The notes: generated from the letters alone by a model not told the origin. A DNA stretch of 64,000 bases from UBA4782 sp034430215 (GCA_034430215.1 DAOUFE010000034.1:23600-87599); one strand, 5' to 3'. Counted from the first letter of the stretch, positions 50,476-59,995 are shown. Numbers and translations are program-made.

Positions 50476-51162
50476 ATGGAATCTGATGACCCTTCGCTAG
50501 AACTTAGCGAACCTCCTGGGGGTAGTACCAGCTATGACAGAATAAGCAGGTTTTATGATAGTCTGTCTGCGCCTGGTGAAAAACGTTTTACCCAACGTGG
50601 ATTGGAACTATTAGCACCAGCACGAGGTGAAAGTGTATTAGAAATAGGCTTTGGCACTGGCCGTGCATTGGTCGCATTGGCGCGTGCAGTGGGTGATAAC
50701 GGACAGGTGTATGGTATCGATATTTCAAAAGGAATGATGCACGTTACCCAGAACAGGCTGGATAAAGCTGGTCTGATCGGTCAGGTGGTATTGGAACAGG
50801 GACATGCTGCACAATTGCCATTTGAACCATCATTTTTCGATGCAATTTTTATGAGCTTTACCCTCGAGCTATTTTCAGAAAATGCTATACCCCGAGTTTT
50901 GGGAGAGTGTAGGCGTGTCTTAAAGACCGATGGCAGACTGGGCATTGTAGCCATGTCTGAATCGAACCCTCCCACCCTGTCTCAACGGATCTATTTCTGG
51001 GGTCACAAATCAATGCCGGGTATATTCGATTGTAGACCCATTCCCCTTGTCCGGCTCCTTCAAAAGAATGGATTTGCTATTCAAACGCAAATGGAGGATC
51101 GCATGGGGGGGATACCCGTCAGCATGGTCGTTGCTCATCCGGTGTTTCATCCTGAAGCGTGA
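50476..51162 (+). CDS. Class I SAM-dependent methyltransferase
   Basis: The 228-residue protein has the SAM-binding motif I VLEIGFGTGRALVALA near residue 55, the acidic end of strand 2 in VYGIDISKGM, and motif IV-like FDAIFMSFTLELF. UbiE/Methyltransf_11-type enzymes look like this. The substrate is unknown. A TATACT -10 is about 20 nt before the ATG. Confidence 0.88.
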   Translation: MESDDPSLELSEPPGGSTSYDRISRFYDSLSAPGEKRFTQRGLELLAPARGESVLEIGFGTGRALVALARAVGDNGQVYGIDISKGMMHVTQNRLDKAGLIGQVVLEQGHAAQLPFEPSFFDAIFMSFTLELFSENAIPRVLGECRRVLKTDGRLGIVAMSESNPPTLSQRIYFWGHKSMPGIFDCRPIPLVRLLQKNGFAIQTQMEDRMGGIPVSMVVAHPVFHPEA

Positions 51163-51218
51163 CCAATTCTCTTATTAAACCTATAGAATTACAGCCATAA
51201 AATCAGGTACCCGTTTGA

Positions 51219-51227
51219 TGGTAGAAT
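51219..51227 (+). promoter_or_regulatory. Extended -10 promoter giving a leaderless DegT mRNA
   Basis: TGGTAGAAT (51219-51227) is followed by seven bases and the ATG at 51235. No ribosome-binding site is visible. The layout matches that at 17014. Confidence 0.55.
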
Positions 51228-51234
51228 CATCTGC

Positions 51235-52431
51235 ATGGATTATCAAAGTCATTTTTCTATCCCCATGTCCTCACCCTACCTAACTGAAGCCGAACGCCAG
51301 GCTGTATTGGATGTATTGCAGGGTACTTCACTTAGTATGGGTCCATATATTGATCGTTTTGAAAATGCCTTCCGGGAGTTTACAGGGCGGAAGTTTGCCA
51401 TAGGAGTTAATTCTGGTACTGCCGGGCTGCACCTGTGTGTCAGAGCATCAGGGATTGGTGCTGGCGATCTGGTGATCACGACGCCTTTTTCATTCGTAGC
51501 TTCGACCAATGTTCTTTTGTATGAAAATGCAGTGCCTGTATTTGTCGATGTAGATCCCATGACCGGGAATATTGACCCTGCATTGGTCGAACAGGCGGCC
51601 GCTGACCTTATGGCAGGCGGAAACCGGGCAAAAAAATGGCTGCCTCGAAAAGGCTGGCAGCCGGATGGTAAATTAAAAGCAGTTCTGGCGGTGGATGTGT
51701 TTGGACAAACCGCTGATTTTGATATGCTCAGACAGACAACAGACAGGTATTCCATCGCTTTGATCGAAGATGCCTGCGAAGCCCTGGGAGCTGAGTATAA
51801 GGGTCGCAAAGCAGGCACCCTGGGTGATAATGCTGTCTTTGCTTTTTACCCCAATAAGCAGATTACAACCGGCGAAGGTGGTTTGATCGTTACAGATGAC
51901 GCACACCAGGCAGAAATGATGATGGCAATGCGAAATCAAGGCAGAGCGCCGGGAGATACCTGGCTGCAGCATACCTACCTGGGATACAACTACCGGTTGA
52001 ATGAAATGAGTGCCGCCCTGGGTGTGATTCAAATGACCCGGCTCGAAGAACTCCTGGTGAGACGTCAACAGGTGGCAGATTGGTATGGGCAAAAACTGGC
52101 TACCGTTGATGGTGCTTCTGCACCGAATATCGATCCGCATACCACCCGATCAAGCTGGTTTGTTTATGTGATACGCCTGGATAAAGGTATCGATCGCGAT
52201 AAAATGATCCCTTATCTGGCTGCAAGAGGTATCCCGGTAAGACCATACTTTGCACCCATTCATTTCCAGCCTTATATAACCGAAAGATTTGGGTATAAAC
52301 AGGGTGATTTTCCCGTTACCGAAGACCTTGGCAACCGTGGTATTGCTTTACCTTTCTCCAGTGTTATGCAGAGGGAACAGGTGGAACAGGTGTGTTTTGA
52401 ACTGGCAAATGCCATTGCCCATTGTGGGTAA
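51235..52431 (+). CDS. DegT/DnrJ/EryC1/StrS family aminotransferase
   Basis: The 398-residue PLP enzyme has the Lys208 Schiff base in AFYPNKQITTGEGG, the PLP-contacting GVNSGTAGLHL (residues 57-67) and LIEDACEALGAEYKG (177-191). These enzymes aminate nucleotide-sugar 4- or 3-keto groups for polysaccharide or glycoprotein. The sugar gene context is lacking here, so the product cannot be named. The gene is probably leaderless. Confidence 0.92.
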   Translation: MDYQSHFSIPMSSPYLTEAERQAVLDVLQGTSLSMGPYIDRFENAFREFTGRKFAIGVNSGTAGLHLCVRASGIGAGDLVITTPFSFVASTNVLLYENAVPVFVDVDPMTGNIDPALVEQAAADLMAGGNRAKKWLPRKGWQPDGKLKAVLAVDVFGQTADFDMLRQTTDRYSIALIEDACEALGAEYKGRKAGTLGDNAVFAFYPNKQITTGEGGLIVTDDAHQAEMMMAMRNQGRAPGDTWLQHTYLGYNYRLNEMSAALGVIQMTRLEELLVRRQQVADWYGQKLATVDGASAPNIDPHTTRSSWFVYVIRLDKGIDRDKMIPYLAARGIPVRPYFAPIHFQPYITERFGYKQGDFPVTEDLGNRGIALPFSSVMQREQVEQVCFELANAIAHCG

Positions 52432-52504
52432 TACAGACAACCCAAAGCATTTTTGTACCATCTGTCTATGATAAGTCGATTGGTGATCAGAACGAACCAA
52501 CCTC

Positions 52505-53422
52505 ATGCTCAATCTAACTGAAAGCACAGCATACCTGTTTACTCCACCTCGCAGGCGTGGATTGTTTTTACACCTGGGTGTGGCTCTGCTGCTTATTGCA
52601 GGCGCAGGAGGAAGCCTGTATTTTGCGATGGACGAACAGGTGGGAGGTTATTTTCCTCTCTTACTGGTGGTTGCAATTGTGTGTCTGCTCCCTATTCCTA
52701 TTGTAATATATCGGGGTTATGCACTAATTCGGGCTTCATATATGCTTGAAAGGGATGGACTACACATAAAGTGGGGTTTGCGCACTGAGGATATTCCAGT
52801 AAATACTATTGAATGGTTACGCCCGGTCAATGAATTAGGACATGCTTTACAATTTCCTCCTTTCAGTGCAACGGGAGCAATATTGGGGAAACGAGAAGTA
52901 GCAGATCTGGGATCCGTTGAATTCCTGGCGTCAGAAATGGATGATGCGCTTATTGTAGTCACACATGATAAAGTATTTGTCATCTCGCCAGCAGATTCAC
53001 GTGGATTCCTGCGTACTTTTCAGCAGGTGGCCGAATTAGGCAGTTTGAATCCCATTCCACAGGTATCGATCGTCCCAGCAGCTTTCATGCGGCAGGTGTG
53101 GATGGATGGTCTTTTCAGGATCTTATTTCTGGTTGGGTTAGGGCTAACGGTTATCCTTTTTCTGGTGGTTTCCGTTGCCATCCCAAACGTAAAGGAAGTG
53201 AGCATCGGTTTTACATCTCAGGGAAATCCTATGGAACCAGGAAATCCAGTTCGTCTATTGCTTCTGCCAATTCTGGCAGCTTTTTGTTTTGCGATGGATG
53301 TGATTGGTGGAATGTATTTTTACAGCAAGGAAAATCAACAACCGATCAGCTATCTTTTACTGGCAGCGGGGATCCTGGTGCCTCTACTGCTGATCGTTTC
53401 TGTTGGATTGCTGCTACTTTAA
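52505..53422 (+). CDS. Membrane protein with PH-like domain
   Basis: The 305-residue protein has an N-terminal pair of spans (LFLHLGVALLLIAGAG and YFPLLLVVAIVCLLP) and a soluble middle (about residues 80-195) that ends with ALIVVTHDKVFVISPADS. This is similar to bacterial PH-like domains of the PF10882 type. Three C-terminal spans follow. There is no enzyme motif. It precedes the LRR gene by 15 bp on the same strand. Confidence 0.72.
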   Translation: MLNLTESTAYLFTPPRRRGLFLHLGVALLLIAGAGGSLYFAMDEQVGGYFPLLLVVAIVCLLPIPIVIYRGYALIRASYMLERDGLHIKWGLRTEDIPVNTIEWLRPVNELGHALQFPPFSATGAILGKREVADLGSVEFLASEMDDALIVVTHDKVFVISPADSRGFLRTFQQVAELGSLNPIPQVSIVPAAFMRQVWMDGLFRILFLVGLGLTVILFLVVSVAIPNVKEVSIGFTSQGNPMEPGNPVRLLLLPILAAFCFAMDVIGGMYFYSKENQQPISYLLLAAGILVPLLLIVSVGLLLL

Positions 53423-53437
53423 AAATGGATATTACCT

Positions 53438-53953
53438 GTGAATAAAGAACTTATACCAAAATTAACCCTCAGCATTTCCTGCCAAATATTCAACCGCCAT
53501 CCAGGTGAAGAATGGCATCACGTGGATGACGCACCAGGCATTTTCACCTTCGATGATAATATAGAAGTTGGAATCCGTATTCAAAATATTGGGGATGATA
53601 TGTTGCATGCGCTATTGCAGGAGATCGACCATCATCCCCTGGTAAAAATGATCAACCTGTCCGAAAATCGGAAGATCACCGATCAGGGATTGGCAATGCT
53701 GCATGAGCTGCCTGGTTTGACAATGCTCAATTTGAGTTCATGTGACATTACCGATAAAGGCACTCCTTTCCTTCTAGCATTAAAAAAACTGGAATGGTTG
53801 AATTTGAGTTATTGCAACCGGATCACGTTTTTAGGATTGAAGCCTTTGACCGGCTTGACCCGGTTGCAGTACCTTGATCTGCAGGGCTGTGTAAAAATAA
53901 AAAGCGCCGATGTGCGGCGCTTGAAATTCAAGAATATTTCAATTCACAAATAA
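53438..53953 (+). CDS. Small leucine-rich-repeat protein
   Basis: The 171-residue protein starts with GTG. Residues ~65-165 contain about four LRR units of the Cys-containing (F-box/RNI-like) type, for example LTMLNLSSCDITDKG, LEWLNLSYCNRITFLGL and LQYLDLQGCVKIKSADV. The N-terminal ~60 residues do not show an LRR. It has no signal or span. It ends three bases before the convergent PIG-L gene's 3' end. Confidence 0.8.
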   Translation: MNKELIPKLTLSISCQIFNRHPGEEWHHVDDAPGIFTFDDNIEVGIRIQNIGDDMLHALLQEIDHHPLVKMINLSENRKITDQGLAMLHELPGLTMLNLSSCDITDKGTPFLLALKKLEWLNLSYCNRITFLGLKPLTGLTRLQYLDLQGCVKIKSADVRRLKFKNISIHK

Positions 53954-53955
53954 TG

Positions 53956-54705
53956 CTAACTTTTGGGATGTAACCGCAGCCAGGTCTCATCTGATTCAAG
54001 GGTGATCACTCGAAAAGCCTCAGCGTAGTGCATTCCTTTTTCGTCTGCTTTCTCTGCAGCCCATTGCTTGATGCGTTCGGATGGATCCCAATCACCCATT
54101 TGGCTTTTATGAGCGCGTAAAGCCTGGATTTTGGTTTCGATTGAATCATCGATATTGATGAAAGTTCCATTCTGGCCACGCCCAAAGATATAAATATTTC
54201 GTGGTTTGTGGGCTTCCAATCCTTCTTCGCGAAGCTCAGCAAACAAATGGGGTTGCCCAGCTGCCGGAAAAGCAGCGTCTACTGCTGCCAATGCGGCAGC
54301 ACGATGATCAGGATGATTAATGTGGCCCTCTCCTGACCAAACCGCCGTAGGATCGCCACACATGATCACTTCGGGTTTAAACCGGCGGATCTCACGTACC
54401 AGTTTCTTGCGCAACTCCAATGTGGCGGTCAGTAACCCATCTGGTTCATGCAAGAAAACAACATTGGTTACACCAGTAATGGCTGCAGCATTCCTTGCTT
54501 CTGATTCACGAATCTCAGCAGCCTGCTGTTTGGTGAGATTAAGGTCAGCAATTCCAACATCACCACTGGTACAAATAACATATCCTGCACGAGTGCCTTG
54601 TTTCACCCAATGGGCGATGGTACCTGCACAGGTAAATTCAATATCATCAGGGTGCGCAGAAATTACCAGCACACTTTCAGGAAGGTAACAAGAAGATTCA
54701 GACAT
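53956..54705 (-). CDS. PIG-L family deacetylase (LmbE)
   Basis: The protein has about 249 residues. The zinc motif AHPDD is at VISAHPDDIEFTCAG, and the third ligand is in GHINHPDHRAA. The family removes acetyl from N-acetylglucosamine-like or related substrates (MshB, BshB, PIG-L). The substrate here is not clear. ATG 54705 is chosen; the frame runs 12 codons further upstream. It is convergent with the LRR gene. Confidence 0.88.
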   Translation of the reverse strand: MSESSCYLPESVLVISAHPDDIEFTCAGTIAHWVKQGTRAGYVICTSGDVGIADLNLTKQQAAEIRESEARNAAAITGVTNVVFLHEPDGLLTATLELRKKLVREIRRFKPEVIMCGDPTAVWSGEGHINHPDHRAAALAAVDAAFPAAGQPHLFAELREEGLEAHKPRNIYIFGRGQNGTFINIDDSIETKIQALRAHKSQMGDWDPSERIKQWAAEKADEKGMHYAEAFRVITLESDETWLRLHPKS

Positions 54706-54859
54706 GCCCGAAATTCTACTCCCGGCAAAGGTTATTCGCAAGTCTGATAAAAGAAATGATGAGAAAGTGTTTATAATAAAAGAGTCAGATTGTTGATACC
54801 CTTACCTGTATTTTTACGAATTCCAATTTAATACAATACATTTTGGTGGATGATCTCCG

Positions 54860-56226
54860 ATGAATAATGCGCCGCTTGAAAAGCATCGCCTTTCAGGAAT
54901 GCTTGGATTTACACTGGTTTGGGCTGGACAGATCGTTTCTGTACTGGCTTCGAATATGAGTGGATTTGCTCTGACGATTTGGGCGTTCCAGAAGTCAGGC
55001 GGAAGCGCCACGATTTTAGGTATTGTTTCGATTTGCTTCTTACTGCCATTCCTGATCGTCTCGCCTTTCGCTGGTGCCATGATAGACCGGTATAACCGCA
55101 AATTAATGATGATGGTCAGTGATCTGGGTGCAGTACTGGCGACAGTAGCCATTTTGATCCTCAATGCTGCTGATATGTTGGAGATCTGGCATTTCTGCGT
55201 AGCATCTGCTATTTATGGGATCAGTGGTACATTCCAATGGCCGGCTTACATGGCTGCCATTACCACTATGATCCCCAAAGAACAATATGGGCGTGCAAAT
55301 GGCATGATGTCATTGATCGACTCTGGACCAGCTATTTTTTCTCCTGTGCTGGCTGGTATGATGCTTCCCATCATTGGATTAACCGGCATTCTCACCATTG
55401 ATGTTATTACCTTCTTTTTTGCGATTGGCGTATTGCTTCTCGTTCATGTTCCCCAACCTCAACAAACCGAAGAAGGCAAAGAGGGAAAAGGTGATCTGCT
55501 TCAGGAAGCGATCTATGGATTTAAATATATTTTTGCCAGGCGTAGCTTGTTAAACCTTTTATTGGTGATATTATGCCTGAACCTTACGGGCGGGCTGGCA
55601 CAATCATTAACTGCACCTTTGATCCTCACCCGTACAAACAACAGTAGTGAAGCATTAGGGGCAGTTGAATCTGCGTTTGCTATAGGCGGCGTCGCAGGTG
55701 GATTGATCGTCAGTGTATGGGGTGGATTCAAAAAGAAACGCTTGCGAGGTATGTTGATTGGATGGGGCATGAGTGGATTGCTGGGATTCGTCTGTTTTGG
55801 TTTAGGGCGTTCTTTGTACGCCTGGATCCCTGTGGCGGCACTGTCTGCAATGGGGTTCCCTCTTGCTCAAAGTGCCAGCAATGCCATCTGGCAATCGAAA
55901 GTGGCGCCTGATGTACAGGGCAGGGTTTTTGCTGCCAGACGGTTCATTGCATGGCCATCGACCCGATCATGCCTATTGTAGCTGGCGCACTGGCAGATTA
56001 TGTGACGGAACCTGCCATGACCACATCCACTTCTTTTCTTTCTGGTACCTTTAGCTGGCTGACGGGAACAGAACCCGGTTCAGGCATGGCTTTGCAGTAT
56101 GTGTTTGCTGGGATCTTTTACCTGATCGTGATCCTTGTGGGATTGAACATCCCAAGTGTTCGCAATGTGGAAACTATATTGCCAGATTATGAACAGCCAA
56201 AAGAGACGGTTGTTGAAGCTGAGTGA
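54860..56226 (+). pseudogene. MFS transporter with a frameshift
   Basis: The first frame (54860-55981, 373 residues) holds about ten spans of an MFS exporter, including PFAGAMIDRYNRKLMMMVSD. It leaves the family pattern after GRVFAARRFIAW, then runs PSTRSCLL and stops. The second frame (visible from 55951) restores DPIMPIVAGALADYV and a further span, ending in a charged tail. A -1 shift near 55953 would give an intact protein reading ARRFIAWAIDPIMPIVAG. No slippery heptamer was seen, so a sequencing error or a recent pseudogene is more likely than programmed frameshifting. The substrate is unknown. Confidence 0.75.
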
Positions 56227-56400
56227 TTGAAACCAGATAGCTATACCCACAAAGCTAAGCTTGTCACTGCAAGCAGAGTGTAGCATTCTTTGCCATGAGT
56301 CTTCCTCGTCCTGAAAAAACAGGGGGTTCGTAATGTGACAATCCCCTCGTTGTTTTCGCCTGGTGTATAATTCACTTACCCAAATAAAAAGGAGCGATCA

Positions 56401-57894
56401 TTGAAAGACCCGTACGATGTCATCATCATTGGTGGAGGGGTGGTGGGGAGTATGGTCGCCCGCTTCCTTTCCCGTTATCAACTGAATATTCTCCTTATCG
56501 AAAAAGAATCCGATGTTGGCATGGGAGCCAGTGCTGCCAACTCAGCCATCGTGCATGCCGGCTATGACCCTGAACCAGGGACCCTCAAAGCTGAATTGAA
56601 TGTCCTCGCCAATCCAATGTGGGACAAGCTCTCTGGTGAGTTGGGGTTTGAGTTCGAGCGGCGTGGTGATTATGTGGTGGCTGTCGGTGAAGAAGAAATG
56701 CCCGCTCTGGAAATATTGCTCGATCAGGGCATTCGCAACGGTGTGCCGGGGATGCACCTCATCAGTGCAGAAGAGATGCACCATCGGGAACCATCCATCA
56801 ACCCCAAAGTCAGTGGAGCGCTCTGGGCGCCTACCGGCGGGTTGTGTGATCCTTTTGCAGTCACAGTTGCTGCTATTGAAAATGCCATTCAAAATGGAGT
56901 AACCGTGATGCTCGATACCGCTTTTGAAGATTTCATTATCGAAAGCGGGAAGATTGTTGGAGTTCGCACAAACCGAGGTGATTTTGGCTGTCGTTGGGTG
57001 GTAAATGCGGCAGGCATTTATGCAGACGATGTGATGCATAAAGCTGGAGTGCGTCCTGAATTTCACATCACACCCCGCCGGGGTGAGTACTGCGTGCTTG
57101 ATCGTGCAGAAATGACAATAAACAATGTACTCTTCCCTACCCCAACTGAAAAGGGGAAGGGTATCCTGGTCACCGCTACGCTACATGGAAACACCATCCT
57201 CGGTCCGAATGCCGAGGTGATTGATGATAAAGAAAATCGCGAAGTCACGCCTCATGGATTGAATGAAATCTGGCAGGGTGCACATAAACTGGTACCTTCG
57301 CTGCAGCCGAAGCACACTATTGCGGTTTTCGCTGGATTGCGAGCAATGGGCAATGCCGCCTGTAAAACACCCGGTGTGAAGCATAATCACGATTTTGTGG
57401 TCGAAATTCCTGACGAAGTGCAAGGCCTGGTCAACCTTGGTGGGATCGAAAGCCCAGGATTCACTGCTGCGCCAGCCATTGCATTACGCGTGATCGAATT
57501 ATTGAAAGATGCAGGTGAGATTCTAAAGGAAAAGAGTGATTGGAATCCTATCCGGCCGCCTAGACCGCGTTTTCGCAAACTACCTCTCGAAGAACAGATC
57601 AAATTGATTAAAACCAACCCTGATTATGGGCGTATCATCTGCCGCTGTGAAAATGTCACCGAAGCTGAGATCATTCAAGAAATCCATGCACCCCTGCCAG
57701 CCCGCACATACGACGCCATCAAACGGCGTACCTGGCTGGGAACAGGGCGCTGCCTGGGCTCCTTTGATATGCCCCGCGTAGTCGAGATCCTGGCGCGTGA
57801 GCTGAATATCAGCCCCTTTGAGGTTAGTAAAAAAGGACCGGGCACTGAATTCTTGATGCGCACTACCAAAGGGGAGGTGACCCATGCCCGCTAA
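56401..57894 (+). CDS. GlpA-like FAD-dependent glycerol-3-phosphate dehydrogenase with BFD-type domain
   Basis: The 497-residue flavoprotein has the FAD motif VIIIGGGVVGSMVARFL and a DAO-type catalytic domain (HITPRRGEYC, GLRAMGNAACKTP, NLGGIESPGFTAAPAIA). The C-terminal BFD-like iron-sulfur domain (about residues 410-460) has CRCEN and TGRCLGSFD; the expected last Cys (GxCQGGFC) is Asp. The enzyme probably oxidises glycerol-3-phosphate in an anaerobic-type complex with the next two genes. TTG start with GGAG six bases upstream. It overlaps the next gene by 11 bp. Confidence 0.9.
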   Translation: MKDPYDVIIIGGGVVGSMVARFLSRYQLNILLIEKESDVGMGASAANSAIVHAGYDPEPGTLKAELNVLANPMWDKLSGELGFEFERRGDYVVAVGEEEMPALEILLDQGIRNGVPGMHLISAEEMHHREPSINPKVSGALWAPTGGLCDPFAVTVAAIENAIQNGVTVMLDTAFEDFIIESGKIVGVRTNRGDFGCRWVVNAAGIYADDVMHKAGVRPEFHITPRRGEYCVLDRAEMTINNVLFPTPTEKGKGILVTATLHGNTILGPNAEVIDDKENREVTPHGLNEIWQGAHKLVPSLQPKHTIAVFAGLRAMGNAACKTPGVKHNHDFVVEIPDEVQGLVNLGGIESPGFTAAPAIALRVIELLKDAGEILKEKSDWNPIRPPRPRFRKLPLEEQIKLIKTNPDYGRIICRCENVTEAEIIQEIHAPLPARTYDAIKRRTWLGTGRCLGSFDMPRVVEILARELNISPFEVSKKGPGTEFLMRTTKGEVTHAR

Positions 57895-59161
57895 ATCCAG
57901 ATATGATGTGGTTGTTATTGGCAGCGGGCCAGGCGGGTTGGCGGCTGCGATCGAAGCCAAAAAGCATGGCGCTGAGGATGTTCTCATCATCGAGCGCGAC
58001 GTAGAGATGGGCGGTATTCTGCTGCAGTGCATTCATAACGGTTTCGGGGTAGAAGTTTTTCAAAAAGACCTGCCCGGACCCGCTTATGCTCAGCATTTTA
58101 TTGATGAAGCACTGGCATTGGGGGTGGAACCCCTGCTCGACACTATGGTACTGGATATCAGCCCTCAGCGCCGCATTCTCGCAGCAGGGAAATCCTCTGG
58201 CGTGGTGGATATTCAAGCCAGAGCGATCGTTTTAGCGATGGGCTGTCGTGAGCGAACTCGTGCACAGATCCGCCTGCCTGGCATGCGTCCCTCGGGCGTG
58301 TTTACAGCAGGCACCGCCCAACGCTGGGTAAACGTAGAAGGCTATATGCCCGGCAAGAATTTTGTAGTGCTAGGTTCGGGAGATATTGGCATGATCATGG
58401 CGCGTAGATTAACGCTGGAAGGTGCGCATGTGGAGCGTGTTCTGGAAGTGATGCCATATTTGACGGGACTGACCCGGAATTATGTGCAATGCCTGCTGGA
58501 TTATGATATTTCCCTGCAGTTGAGCCATACAGTCAATCGGATCGTTGGAGCTAAACGGGTGGAAGCGATTGAATCAGTGCAGGTGGATGAAAAGTGGAAT
58601 CCAATCCCTGGAACGAATGAGATCATCCCCTGCGATACGCTCCTACTTTCGGTTGGTTTGATTCCCGAAAATGAGCTTTCTCGTAAAGCTGGAGTACAGT
58701 TGGATGTACTGACGGGTGGACCCATTGTGGATGATCACCTGGAGACGAACGTACCGGGCATCTTTGCAGCCGGAAATGTGGTGCATGTGTATGACCTGGT
58801 GGATTGGGTGACTGAGGCCGGTTATACTGCCGGGAAGAGCGCTGCTGTCTTTGCGCAGCAGGAACGGGCAAAAGAAGAACGTCATGTGCCCCTCAGAACA
58901 GATGCAACGGTGAGGTATGTAGTACCGCACACACTCGATAAAGAGAGCCTGGCTGAAGGCGAAGTGCGGCTACAGATGCGGGTCAAAAACCCCATCGAAG
59001 AACCGGTATGGGTGGAAGTTCGCAGTAATGGCAACCTGGTGGCACGCCGGGCTGAACCCTATGCTCGACCTGGTGAGATCATTACTCTGACGCTGACGCC
59101 CAGGGCGTATGACGAAGTGCAAAATGCCACTGAGCTGGTGGTGGGAGTGGTGAAACGATGA
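57884..59161 (+). CDS. NAD/FAD-dependent oxidoreductase (GlpA-operon partner)
   Basis: The 425-residue protein has the FAD site DVVVIGSGPGGLAAAIEA, the NAD site FVVLGSGDIGMIMARRLTL near residue 160, and GIFAAGNVVHV. The GGILLQCIHNGFG segment marks the group of GlpA-associated small-subunit oxidoreductases. It likely passes electrons from the dehydrogenase to NAD or a carrier. GGGAGG is before the ATG. It overlaps the previous gene by 11 bp and the next by 4 bp. Confidence 0.9.
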   Translation: MPAKSRYDVVVIGSGPGGLAAAIEAKKHGAEDVLIIERDVEMGGILLQCIHNGFGVEVFQKDLPGPAYAQHFIDEALALGVEPLLDTMVLDISPQRRILAAGKSSGVVDIQARAIVLAMGCRERTRAQIRLPGMRPSGVFTAGTAQRWVNVEGYMPGKNFVVLGSGDIGMIMARRLTLEGAHVERVLEVMPYLTGLTRNYVQCLLDYDISLQLSHTVNRIVGAKRVEAIESVQVDEKWNPIPGTNEIIPCDTLLLSVGLIPENELSRKAGVQLDVLTGGPIVDDHLETNVPGIFAAGNVVHVYDLVDWVTEAGYTAGKSAAVFAQQERAKEERHVPLRTDATVRYVVPHTLDKESLAEGEVRLQMRVKNPIEEPVWVEVRSNGNLVARRAEPYARPGEIITLTLTPRAYDEVQNATELVVGVVKR

Positions 59162-59514
59162 ATGAAGAGCTGAAATTAATCTGCACAACTTGTCCGAAGG
59201 GCTGCACGCTGGTGGTCACAAAAGAAGGGGAGACGATTGTGGATGTGAAAGCTGGTTGCAACCGTGGGAAAAATTACGCCCATCAAGAGTTGACCGATCC
59301 GCGGCGTATGGTTGCCACCACCGTACGAATCGAAGGCGCCCGCCATCCTCTGCTACCGGTATATACTGCATCTCCTTTTCCAAAACCGAGGATTGCAGAG
59401 TTAATGAAATCCCTGCGGGGTGTGGTGTTGCATGCTCCCATCAAAGCAGGCACGGTGGTGGTTGCGAATGTGCTTGATACTGGCATTGATATTCTAGCCA
59501 GCCGGGATATGTAA
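59158..59514 (+). CDS. DUF1667 family protein
   Basis: The 118-residue protein begins with CTTCPKGC and has a further Cys in KAGCNRG, matching DUF1667. These proteins are usually encoded with GlpA-like and NAD/FAD oxidoreductases and may bind an iron-sulfur cluster. The start overlaps the upstream stop (ATGA). It is the last gene of the operon; a terminator follows at 59544. Confidence 0.9.
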   Translation: MNEELKLICTTCPKGCTLVVTKEGETIVDVKAGCNRGKNYAHQELTDPRRMVATTVRIEGARHPLLPVYTASPFPKPRIAELMKSLRGVVLHAPIKAGTVVVANVLDTGIDILASRDM

Positions 59515-59543
59515 ATATTTCCTCATAACAAGTTTATTTCAAT

Positions 59544-59579
59544 AGACCTCCGAAGTCGCTAAAACTTCGGAGGTCTTTT
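59544..59579 (+). terminator. Terminator of the GlpA-like operon
   Basis: AGACCTCCGAAGT (59544-59556) pairs over 13 bp with ACTTCGGAGGTCT (59564-59576), followed by T residues. It is similar to the hairpin at 8785. Confidence 0.92.
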
Positions 59580-59938
59580 ATTGAAGCAATCATCATAAAG
59601 ACCGCAAGAAGAGTTACTCTTTATTCACGCTCAATAGAAGTAAGGGAGGTTTCGTCGGCGAGTGAGAGAAACTATGTTATTTTCTTTTCTTAAAGATCGA
59701 ACATTAACTACAACCATGTAGGACCTTGCTGTCATTTATTCAGTGGAGTAAAAATGATCGTTTGTTCGAGATGGTCTTTTCAAAGGCAAACCCGAAGTAA
59801 TAAATCACCACGAACGTCACCAAAAACACGAAAAGAATACTTTCAGACTTTTATGCCCTTGACGGTAAAAATGATTATTTCTGTAATCCTAAAATGTAAA
59901 ACTAAAAAGTTTATTACCATGAATATTAGAAAAGACAT
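59580..59938. other. Intergenic stretch without recognised gene
   Basis: This AT-rich interval upstream of tupA contains no convincing ORF (a short GTG or ATG frame at 59754 lacks homology and a good ribosome-binding site). I searched it for a molybdenum-cofactor-type riboswitch core and saw none. Confidence 0.5.
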
Positions 59939-59995
59939 TTGCTTCACCTCTCTTCTGGTTGTATAATCACTTGTACGGATACAAACAATACAACC
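59939..59995 (+). promoter_or_regulatory. tupA: tupA promoter with nested inverted repeats
   Basis: TTGCTT (59939-59944), 17-nt spacer, TATAAT (59962-59967). GGTTGTAT (59957-59964) is repeated inverted as ATACAACC (59988-59995), and an inner TTGTA (59971-59975) pairs with TACAA (59980-59984). The outer arm overlaps the -10, so an operator or a leader hairpin is possible. Confidence 0.6.

Noticed and set aside
55940..55960. Programmed -1 frameshift in the MFS gene
   Set aside because: No slippery heptamer or downstream structure is evident at the junction.
59580..59938. Possible molybdenum-cofactor riboswitch upstream of tupA
   Set aside because: No matching core was seen; only AT-rich sequence.
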